Part shown: positions 1-5,442 of the stretch, in pieces
How positions within the stretch are numbered: the stretch's first letter is position 1
How the letters are laid out: every line of letters starts with the position of its first letter
NCBI GenBank assembly: GCA_016550405.1
Contig: JABXGX010000270.1
Location: forward strand, 1-9,533
Direction: 5' to 3'
DNA from: an archaeon
GTDB taxonomy: Archaea; Asgardarchaeota; Hermodarchaeia; Hermodarchaeales; Hermodarchaeaceae
DNA: 9,533 bases
Translations under genes and position numbers: made by a program
Notes under the pieces: generated by a model
What the model was told of the DNA's origin: nothing
What the model saw: only the letters and a program-made list of their open reading frames with translations
Databases searched by the model: none

Positions 1-155
1 ACCATGAAAAGGTCATAGAAATTAACAGCAAAAAAGGGAGGTCCCAAACCCAGGAGAATAATATAGATCCAAAATAAAAAAGAGACAAGCCCTAATACAA
101 TTCCTAAAATTGCTCCAAACTTGATGAGATGGTCAGCTACCTCAGTAAGTTCCAT
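1..155 (-). CDS. Small membrane protein, C-terminus beyond the window
   Basis: The first 51 codons of a minus-strand gene are visible and its 3' end lies outside the window. It starts at ATG (155-153), and no stop occurs before position 1. A short polar segment (ELTEVADHLIK) is followed by one long hydrophobic stretch from about residue 12 to 36, then a Gly-Pro-Pro turn and more aromatic residues, so it is an integral membrane protein. A TATA-like ACTTTATGAA on the minus strand (200-191) would place the transcript start near 168. The next upstream gene on the same strand (279-638) has a similar start: a short polar N-terminus, then a Gly-Ala-Ile-rich helix, then a Leu-Gly-Pro turn. The two could be paralogues. 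I do not recognise the family and give no function. Confidence 0.6.
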   Translation of the reverse strand, partial: MELTEVADHLIKFGAILGIVLGLVSFLFWIYIILLGLGPPFFAVNFYDLFM

Positions 156-211
156 GAGATGAATCCCTTTTAGAGAATGAGTGCATCCATTTCATAAAGT
201 GTGTGGTCGTT

Positions 212-260
212 ATTAAAGAAAAATAGATGAGGAATCTAGCTTGGGACAAGCTAGATCCTC
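212..260 (-). terminator. Stem-loop followed by a T-rich tract (minus-strand terminator-like)
   Basis: On the minus strand, 19 bases after the stop of the small membrane protein gene, there is a stem-loop. Its inner arms TCTAGCTTG and CAAGCTAGA pair perfectly across a three-base loop. The stem continues outward through GAGGA/TCCTC with one bulged A, giving about 14 pairs. Read on the minus strand, it is followed by ATCTATTTTTCTTTAATA. This is the layout of a hairpin plus U-tract terminator. Archaeal RNA polymerase often terminates on T-tracts alone, so the stem may instead protect the RNA 3' end. It separates the two small membrane protein genes. Confidence 0.6.
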
Positions 261-278
261 GAAGTGTTCCCACTGGAT

Positions 279-638
279 TTAGGCTTTCACATTTTCTTTG
301 TCCAGAAATACTAGGATTCCTGCAATGAAAATCAAAAGCCCACCAACAGCCACCCATGAAAGGATACCTAGGATAATCAGTGGAATTGCGGTAGCGGCAT
401 AGTTAGTCTCAAGCATGGGAACGTATTTTCGCCACACTAGGAAAGCACAGATTAGGGCAATGACATCAAGAACGATACTAACCATTGAACCTCCGATACC
501 CAGAAGCCACAATGGTCCTAACCAGGGTAAGGAGATAGCGATGGTGATACCGTAGTAAGCGATAGAAATCAATGCAACGATTATAGCGATTATAGCACCC
601 CAGAAGCTTAATAGTTTGACATAATTCTCATAAGCCAA
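279..638 (-). CDS. Small multi-pass membrane protein, unknown function
   Basis: A 119-residue integral membrane protein if translation starts at TTG (638-636). That start is preferred because AGGAGG (654-649 on the minus strand) sits 10 bases upstream. The frame is open to a GTG at 668, which would give 129 residues, but then the binding site would lie inside the coding region. The protein is mostly hydrophobic: helices at about residues 10-34, 43-68 and 82-111, the last possibly two short helices. Charge is confined to the loop WRKY (69-72) and the C-terminal DKENVKA. There are no catalytic motifs or cysteine pairs. A stem-loop with T-tract follows the gene. It may be a paralogue of the gene at 1-155. 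Function is not recognised. Confidence 0.7.
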   Translation of the reverse strand: MAYENYVKLLSFWGAIIAIIVALISIAYYGITIAISLPWLGPLWLLGIGGSMVSIVLDVIALICAFLVWRKYVPMLETNYAATAIPLIILGILSWVAVGGLLIFIAGILVFLDKENVKA

Positions 639-821
639 AGTTTGTATGCCTCCTATTATGAGGTTCACAATTCTTGCATTGATTCGTTAAAAAAGGCTTT
701 CGCGTGTTAGAAAAAAATGACTCGCAGCACAATTAGTATAAAAATAATGAAAAATCCGCTACCCAAATAAATTTATCAGTACACCATGCGGTTGGATTGC
801 GATTCTCTGGTGAACCATCAC

Positions 822-1208
822 ATGACTTCCATGTCTCACTATTATCGCCCACCTCGACGAGTCCCTAGTCGCAATTCCGAAGAGGAACCAACGACGCAAC
901 GCTCACGAACCAAGGATATCCTCATCCTTTTCATTGGATTAGTAATAGTGTGTCTAGTGCTTTTTGCGCTCAGTATTGTCTTAGGTAACTTAGGATTTCA
1001 TACCATATCACTCGGTCTCTCATTGTTTGCCACAATTCTCATTTGGGTAAGTGTCGGAGTGGGAGTCGCAGTTGGGATAACCTTCTATGTGATGCAATCA
1101 TTCTTGAAACGTGAATTTAAAAAACGCTTCGATCGAATGGACCGAGAAAGAAATATCCAGTATCGTCGAATGATGGGACTTGATGAACCAGAAGAACAAG
1201 ATCAGTAG
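822..1208 (+). CDS. Two-helix membrane protein with basic/acidic cytoplasmic tails, unknown
   Basis: A 128-residue protein from ATG at 822. GGTGA (809-813) lies 8 bases before this codon and matches the archaeal anti-Shine-Dalgarno. The frame also contains an ATG at 786, but that has no binding site and lies very close to the TATA-like AAATAAATTTA just upstream. The N-terminal 30 residues are polar, rich in Arg, Pro and Glu and probably disordered. Hydrophobic segments lie at about 32-56 and 61-92, joined by a short loop, so both ends should face the same side. The C-terminus (about 93-128) is a charged helix rich in Lys and Arg, ending with an acidic tail, possibly a short coiled coil. It converges on the flavoprotein gene with a 7-base gap. 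The family is not recognised. Confidence 0.65.
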   Translation: MTSMSHYYRPPRRVPSRNSEEEPTTQRSRTKDILILFIGLVIVCLVLFALSIVLGNLGFHTISLGLSLFATILIWVSVGVGVAVGITFYVMQSFLKREFKKRFDRMDRERNIQYRRMMGLDEPEEQDQ

Positions 1209-1215
1209 CTATGTG

Positions 1216-1902
1216 TTAGATACCAAATTTGTTAGCGATGCCATTTTCTTGCCAATACGTATACGAATTAGCAAATTCTCGTTGATTGTCCTGAATCATG
1301 CCCCAGATATTTTTCACCAATCGTTTTCCTATGGACGATAAAGTAATCTTCTTTTTCTTTTCGATAGTTTCAACTAACCGGCGACTCATTAAACGGCTTT
1401 CTAAGAGACCCTTCTTCCGTTGTTCGGCTGCATCACGTGACTTAACTAAGATTGGAATTGATCTAAGCACCTGATACCCCCAGGATTCGAGAATCGCTGT
1501 TAAGTACTCAGAAACATCTAGAGCCCCATAGCTTCCTGCAGTCACAACAAGGGCAGCATATTTTCCAAATAATTGGGGTCGAAGACTCCAAGGCCAAAAG
1601 CGATCCAATAAGCATTTCAGGCGACCTGGCGGACCCATCAAATAAACGGGGGTCGCAAGCACAAACCCAGGGGCAAGTAGCATCGATTCCTGAAGGGATT
1701 GAATATCATCCTTAACAATACACTCGCCGTTCGTTTCACAAGTTAGGCAGCCCCCGCACGCAGCAAAACGCATAGCAGGGGTCATGTAAACATCCGTTCG
1801 CACCTCAGCTCGTTTCAATTCCTCAATCAGATCAGCGGTGAATATGTAGGTTTCACCTTTTTCACCTTGAGGACTTGCCAACAAGACTGGAAGACTAACC
1901 AC
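1216..1902 (-). CDS. Iron-sulfur flavoprotein-like NAD(P)H/FMN oxidoreductase
   Basis: A 228-residue flavodoxin-fold protein of the NADPH-dependent FMN reductase / iron-sulfur flavoprotein family. The FMN phosphate loop is ASPQGEKGET (residues 9-18), where the family usually has GSPRxxGNT. It is followed by a helix and then a compact cysteine cluster C49-x2-C52-x2-C55-x5-C61. This fits the Isf pattern that binds a [4Fe-4S] cluster. TPVYLMGPPGRLKCLLDRFW then matches the family's ~PVY...~LK..~DR FMN-binding and dimer region. A basic tail ends in YWQENG, which is common in this family. The start is taken as GTG at 1902, with GGTGG (1914-1910) 7 bases upstream; this gives the usual length before the phosphate loop. 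A GTG at 1917 is also possible. A likely TATA box is GATAAAAA on the minus strand near 1944-1937. Likely role: electron transfer; substrate unknown. Confidence 0.85.
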   Translation of the reverse strand: MVSLPVLLASPQGEKGETYIFTADLIEELKRAEVRTDVYMTPAMRFAACGGCLTCETNGECIVKDDIQSLQESMLLAPGFVLATPVYLMGPPGRLKCLLDRFWPWSLRPQLFGKYAALVVTAGSYGALDVSEYLTAILESWGYQVLRSIPILVKSRDAAEQRKKGLLESRLMSRRLVETIEKKKKITLSSIGKRLVKNIWGMIQDNQREFANSYTYWQENGIANKFGI

Positions 1903-2027
1903 GAGAACGCCACCCACTCAGAGTCTGTGTCTTCATTTTTATCGAAGAGTTGAACAGACTATATACCTCACTTCACTTTAAGAGCTTGACGACCCAGAAT
2001 ATTATTATGCATTTCAATTAAGAGTCA

Positions 2028-2066
2028 TTTAATAGGAGGAATCACTGGAAAGAATACACAGTGGTG
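2028..2066 (+). promoter_or_regulatory. Putative promoter and ribosome binding site of the TPR gene
   Basis: A TATA-like TTTAATAG (2028-2035) would place transcription start near 2056-2058, about 16 bases before the ATG. GGTG (2063-2066) lies 7 bases before ATG 2074, the same spacing seen at several other genes here. The perfect-looking AGGAGGA (2034-2040) would then be upstream of the transcript and unused in translation. Confidence 0.4.
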
Positions 2067-2073
2067 CTAACTC

Positions 2074-2565
2074 ATGGGCCCAGAAAACGATTTGTTCCAA
2101 CGAGCAGTTATCGCATTCAGTGATGAAGACTTTGAGCGAGCTGAACAACTCATAAAAGAACTCCTTGACCTCGATTCAAAAAATGTTGAAGGTTGGAGCC
2201 TTTTGGCAAATATCCATCAACAACAAGGCGAAAATGAACAAGCGATACAGGCTGCGATAAAGGCGACTGAGCTTGAACCCGACAGCCTTCAAAATTGGAA
2301 TAACCTAGGATACCTTCATCTTCTTCAAGGCAACTGGACTGAAGGCGAACGCTGTTACACAAAAGCTACAACCCTACCAGATCCCACACCAACCATATTC
2401 CTTAATCTTGCCTGGGCTCTCATTGAACAAGGAAAACAAGATCAAGCAAAAGAACAACTAAGCAAAGCCTTGGAACTTTCCCTTGAAGACACGCTCTATG
2501 ATGACCTTGAAACTAACGAACAATATTCCAAGCTCCGACCGCTCTTCGAACAATTGAAGAAATGA
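2074..2565 (+). CDS. TPR-repeat protein
   Basis: A 163-residue soluble protein made almost entirely of tetratricopeptide repeats. Four consecutive repeats of about 34 residues are visible at roughly 7-40, 41-74, 75-107 and 108-141. They have the usual small and aromatic positions: W..L~.~...~G....A~..~.~A~.L.P in repeats two and three, and ~..LA~~L~~~G...~A...~~~AL~L in repeat four. A capping helix (YSKLRPLFEQL) closes the C-terminus. There is no signal peptide or membrane segment, so it is probably a cytoplasmic scaffold for protein-protein contacts; the partner cannot be read from the sequence. ATG 2074 is supported by GGTG 7 bases upstream. It is divergent from the flavoprotein gene and convergent with the Lrp gene, with a 14-base gap. 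Confidence 0.9.
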   Translation: MGPENDLFQRAVIAFSDEDFERAEQLIKELLDLDSKNVEGWSLLANIHQQQGENEQAIQAAIKATELEPDSLQNWNNLGYLHLLQGNWTEGERCYTKATTLPDPTPTIFLNLAWALIEQGKQDQAKEQLSKALELSLEDTLYDDLETNEQYSKLRPLFEQLKK

Positions 2566-2579
2566 CCCTCTTGGTTTTG

Positions 2580-3023
2580 TTAAGGGTGTTCTTTAATAAT
2601 AAAGAAACTACCTGATGTTACTGTTTGACCAACACCAGGGATTTGCCGTAAATTATTCACCACAAGTTCTCCAATTTCTTGTAATGACGCGCCTCGTGCC
2701 TTGAGAATAATGTCCCATTGCCCAGCAACGACGTGGACCTCCACAACATTCTCTAACCTTGCTATTGACCGGGCTACATCCTGTTGAGAAACATTATTCA
2801 CGGGATTATAATTCACCAATACGAATGCCGTGACAGGAAGTCCAAGCTGATTGTAATCAGGGATAGCAATAATTCGCTTGATGACCTTGTTGGTTTTCAG
2901 GCGGTCAATTCGATGTTGCACCGTTGATCGTTTCATATGGAGTTTTCTAGCGATTTTAAGGGCAGACTGGCTGGCATCAGTTTGTAGTTCTTGGAGAATT
3001 TGCTTGTCCTTAAAGTCTAGCAT
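2580..3023 (-). CDS. Lrp/AsnC-family transcriptional regulator
   Basis: A 147-residue regulator with the two classic parts of the family. The N-terminus MLDFKDKQILQELQ is followed by a helix-turn-helix at about 20-43 (SALKIARKLHMKRSTVQHRIDRL). A linker leads to a C-terminal RAM effector and oligomerisation domain at about 62-145, including VVEVHVVAGQWDIILKARG, the family's V...~.V.G.~D~~L strand-turn. Such proteins form dimers and octamers and usually respond to an amino acid. The start is taken as ATG 3023 because a minus-strand TATA element (TTATAA, 3053-3048) is centred 27 bases upstream, which predicts a leaderless mRNA. The ATG at 3044 has no support and would fall before transcription begins. 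The start codon lies inside an 18-base palindrome. Divergent asnA is the obvious target. Confidence 0.93.
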   Translation of the reverse strand: MLDFKDKQILQELQTDASQSALKIARKLHMKRSTVQHRIDRLKTNKVIKRIIAIPDYNQLGLPVTAFVLVNYNPVNNVSQQDVARSIARLENVVEVHVVAGQWDIILKARGASLQEIGELVVNNLRQIPGVGQTVTSGSFFIIKEHP

Positions 3024-3037
3024 ATTGAGCAATATGC
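3020..3037. promoter_or_regulatory. 18-base perfect palindrome over the lrp start (candidate autoregulatory operator)
   Basis: GCATATTG-AG-CAATATGC is a perfect inverted repeat with 8-base arms and a 2-base centre. It covers the inferred transcription start and ATG of the Lrp/AsnC gene (minus strand, 3023-3021). Lrp-family regulators bind short AT-rich palindromes and commonly repress their own promoters, so this is the likely autoregulatory site. Binding by the encoded protein is inference. Confidence 0.6.
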
Positions 3038-3047
3038 CAATCATTGC

Positions 3048-3053
3048 TTATAA
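3048..3053 (-). promoter_or_regulatory. TATA box of the Lrp/AsnC gene
   Basis: CAATTATAAGC on the minus strand contains TTATAA, centred about 27 bases before ATG 3023. This is the typical archaeal TATA-to-start distance for a leaderless transcript. Confidence 0.5.
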
Positions 3054-3086
3054 TTGTTATCAAAAATTGGTAAAATGCTTATGCCG

Positions 3087-3106
3087 TTAGCAAAAAGCTA
3101 ATATGC
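3087..3106 (+). promoter_or_regulatory. Candidate Lrp operator overlapping the asnA TATA box
   Basis: TTAGC-AAAAA-GCTAA (3087-3101) is a perfect 15-base inverted repeat. It runs directly into GCTAATATGC (3097-3106), which contains the only good TATA-like element (TAATAT, 3099-3104) at the right distance. That element would place transcription start near 3126, about 13 bases before ATG 3140. The AATATGC end is shared with the palindrome at the lrp start. A regulator bound here would compete with TBP and TFB. Confidence 0.5.
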
Positions 3107-3139
3107 TCTAACCATTCTTTATGCCATGGGTGCGTCATG

Positions 3140-4156
3140 ATGGTAACAAAATCCAATCCGCATCGTTTGCTCTCAAGCCGAGTAGCCTCAGACGTGGAAC
3201 GCGGAGTGAAGCTTCGTTACCGATCCATCCGTTCACCGCGAGCTCGAGCCATTCTTAAAATCCAACATGAGTTATCTCGAGTCTGCCGGCGAGTTCTAGA
3301 TAGCCTTGGATTTCTCGAGGTCTTAGCACCAATTATCGGACCTGTAACTGACCCGGGAATCCGAGGAGCGGGAACCATTGAAGTGCCCTTCTATGGTGAG
3401 ACCTATGTGCTGATGACAAGTATGATCTTGTATAAGCAGATGACAATGGCGAGTTTCCCCCGCATGTATGCTTTTTCTCCCAACGTTCGGTTGGAACCAT
3501 CAGCAAGCCGCAAAACTGGTCGACACCTTGCCGAGTTCTATCAACTCGACTTAGAAGTAGCTCATGGAACCTGCGATGAATTAATGACGCTTGGAGACAC
3601 GTTGATGTTCGAGGTCATCCAATCTGTCCGCCACGAGTGTAAAGAGCAATTAACGACACTCAGACGCACCCTTCAATTACCCACCAAACCCCTTCCACGA
3701 ATTACCTTTGCTGAGGCTCTTGAACTTCTCAAATCCGAAGAGTTTCACTTAGATGCCACCAAAGAATTACCGTGGGAAGCAGAACACCACCTTTCTACAC
3801 TCTTTGACACACCTTTCTGGGTCACAGAATATCCCGCCACATCCCGTGGGTTTTATTACCTACGGGATGTCGACCACCCAAAAATTGTCCGATCTATGGA
3901 TCTGCTCCTGCCAGATGGGTATGGTGAACTGTCAAGCGGAGGAGAACGGGAATATACAATCGAAGGTGTAACTGCAAGAATGCGAGAAAGCGGTGAAGAC
4001 CCCGTTAAGTATCGCTGGTATCTTGATATGCTTGCCGAGGGTATTCCGCCCTCTGCCGGTTTTGGTATTGGTATGGAACGCCTTACGCGCTATGTGTGTG
4101 GGATACCTCATATATGGGAATGCTCACCATTTCCAAAAATCCCAGGACTTCCATAG
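3140..4156 (+). CDS. asnA: Archaeal asparagine synthetase A (AsnRS/AspRS paralogue lacking the anticodon-binding domain)
   Basis: A 338-residue class II synthetase-type catalytic core without the N-terminal OB-fold that binds tRNA in AspRS and AsnRS. Motif 1 surrounds LGFLEVLAP (56-64). Motif 2 has R117, E119 and then RHLAEFYQLDLE (128-139). Motif 3 is GFGIGMER (307-314) with the ATP-binding arginine. This matches the archaeal asparagine synthetase known from Pyrococcus abyssi, which makes asparagine from aspartate, ammonia and ATP through aspartyl-adenylate. It probably acts in the cytoplasm. ATG 3140 is preferred over ATG 3137 because GGTG (3129-3132) is then 7 bases away, as at neighbouring genes. 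It diverges from an Lrp/AsnC gene and has a palindrome over its TATA region, so amino-acid control is likely. An unusual tRNA synthetase paralogue is the alternative reading. Confidence 0.85.
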   Translation: MVTKSNPHRLLSSRVASDVERGVKLRYRSIRSPRARAILKIQHELSRVCRRVLDSLGFLEVLAPIIGPVTDPGIRGAGTIEVPFYGETYVLMTSMILYKQMTMASFPRMYAFSPNVRLEPSASRKTGRHLAEFYQLDLEVAHGTCDELMTLGDTLMFEVIQSVRHECKEQLTTLRRTLQLPTKPLPRITFAEALELLKSEEFHLDATKELPWEAEHHLSTLFDTPFWVTEYPATSRGFYYLRDVDHPKIVRSMDLLLPDGYGELSSGGEREYTIEGVTARMRESGEDPVKYRWYLDMLAEGIPPSAGFGIGMERLTRYVCGIPHIWECSPFPKIPGLP

Positions 4157-4170
4157 CACTTCTTATTCTT

Positions 4171-4704
4171 TCACAGTTGTGGCTCACGAGTGGGTTTCAT
4201 CAGCAGAGTTGGTCCAAGACGGTGCCCACAGTGAGGACATTTGACTTTTTTTCGAACCCAGGTCTCCATTTCATTGGCATGACCAAGCGTTTTACAAAAA
4301 GGACAAGCTAACAAATCTTGCCCACCAGCGATGAATCGCTGGCAGATGGGACAGCGTTCACGGTGAATACCACAGGTTGGACAATTTGGTTCGATCTCTT
4401 CTTCAAATACTGCACCGCAATTCATACACACATCACCAATCGGACTTGAAGCGGTATCTAATTCGATTGGTCTAGCTTGTGATTCAGGGGGAGTCACTCG
4501 TCTTGTAGGGCTTGAAGCCGTTCGTCGCCTAGCCTGTCTTCCATCTTGATTGAAGTGGTATTTGTTGCTAATCAGCTTGTAGAGGCCATAGACCAAGAAT
4601 CCAAATATGATAACCCCAAAGAAAAAAAGTTCAAAATCGTCGCTTTGCAAAGTCCTCCGGATCTCCAAGTACACTACAGAATAATAGGAATATAAGGACT
4701 TCAC
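4171..4704 (-). CDS. Membrane-anchored zinc-ribbon / RING-like protein
   Basis: 177 residues from GTG 4704. A minus-strand TATA-like GTATAAG (4738-4732) would start transcription about 4 bases upstream. An internal TTG at codon 19 is an alternative start. One transmembrane helix lies at about 24-46, followed by a basic, Ser/Pro-rich linker (about 55-90). The C-terminal half is cysteine-rich. A zinc ribbon has C93-x2-C96-x11-C108-x2-C111. A RING-like cross-brace pattern follows: C118-x2-C121-x12-C134-x2-C137-x4-H142-x2-E145-x10-C156-x2-C159. It keeps the RING-H2 hydrophobic and Trp positions (M146, W149), but Glu stands at ligand position six where RING proteins have Cys. The zinc module probably faces the cytoplasm. 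The gene converges on asnA with a 14-base gap. An E3 ligase-like role is only a hypothesis; a generic double zinc ribbon is the simpler reading. Confidence 0.8.
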   Translation of the reverse strand: MKSLYSYYSVVYLEIRRTLQSDDFELFFFGVIIFGFLVYGLYKLISNKYHFNQDGRQARRRTASSPTRRVTPPESQARPIELDTASSPIGDVCMNCGAVFEEEIEPNCPTCGIHRERCPICQRFIAGGQDLLACPFCKTLGHANEMETWVRKKVKCPHCGHRLGPTLLMKPTREPQL

Positions 4705-4803
4705 TTGATATTTGAAATAGAACTAATCATTCTTATACACAATGAACCAACAGAGCTCAAATTCACTCTGAAAGTACATTCATGGTAGAAGGAGATCTGT
4801 CCT

Positions 4804-5442
4804 ATGAAAGTCCAACTGCTGGCGCACACCGAAAATCCCGACATGCTATGCGCAAAAATCGGTCGATACTCCAATGTTTCTGAAACCTGGGACGAAATCG
4901 ACCGAAAGACACCCAGTGGTGGCTGGGAGACTTTTCTAAGGAAAGTAATCAAAATGGGGCACACCTCAGTTATTGAACATGCCGTGTTCACATTTGAAAT
5001 CACAGGTGTTTCCCGTGTATTTACTCATCAATTCGTCCGCCATCGAATTGCAAGCTATTTACAGAAATCCTTCCGCCGAACCAAAATCAAGCAACTCATC
5101 CTACCTCCTTCAATCATTGAAGCTGCGGAGGATCCCCAACAACTACAAAAGGCTGCTGAAACACTTTATCGTGAATACTATCGACAGGGGGTTCCTATGG
5201 AAGACGCTCGGTACCTAGCACCTATGGGTTCTGAAACCGCGATTATTGCGACCTTTAACGCTCGAACCTTACTTGAATCCTTCTTCCCGCTACGATTGCA
5301 TCGAACAGCTCAATTTGAGATCCGAGCAGTCGCTAATGAGATGCTCCGACTTGTTAAAGAGAAAGCTCCCATAATTTTCCATTCTCTAGAAGTGGATTAC
5401 GCTCTCCTCAAGAAATACCAGAAAGAGTTTGACTCCTCCTAG
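4804..5442 (+). CDS. thyX: Flavin-dependent thymidylate synthase ThyX
   Basis: A 212-residue ThyX. It makes dTMP from dUMP using methylene-tetrahydrofolate (or an archaeal analogue) and FAD with NADPH, without a separate dihydrofolate reductase step. GHTSVIEH (52-59) is the conserved GHxSxxEH segment. The signature RHRxxSxNExSxR appears as RHRIASYLQKSFR (79-91): the three basic residues, both serines and the final Arg are kept, but Asn is Leu86 and Glu is Gln87. Further on are FNARTL (151-156) and LRLHRTAQFEIR (163-174), the nucleotide-binding end of the family. The His usually seen after NARxLL is replaced and the loop has about one extra residue. ATG 4804 is supported by AAGGAG (4789-4794), 9 bases away. 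Its stop overlaps the stop of the opposite-strand neighbour. Confidence 0.92.
   Translation: MKVQLLAHTENPDMLCAKIGRYSNVSETWDEIDRKTPSGGWETFLRKVIKMGHTSVIEHAVFTFEITGVSRVFTHQFVRHRIASYLQKSFRRTKIKQLILPPSIIEAAEDPQQLQKAAETLYREYYRQGVPMEDARYLAPMGSETAIIATFNARTLLESFFPLRLHRTAQFEIRAVANEMLRLVKEKAPIIFHSLEVDYALLKKYQKEFDSS

Noticed and set aside
2034..2040. Strong AGGAGGA as a ribosome binding site for a small upstream gene
   Set aside because: No start codon falls 5-12 bases downstream with an open frame. The element probably lies upstream of the transcript, next to the TATA box.
4701..5003. A 100-codon minus-strand open frame antisense to the start of thyX
   Set aside because: It is a shadow of thyX and its upstream region, with no family features. 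The thyX reading is certain.
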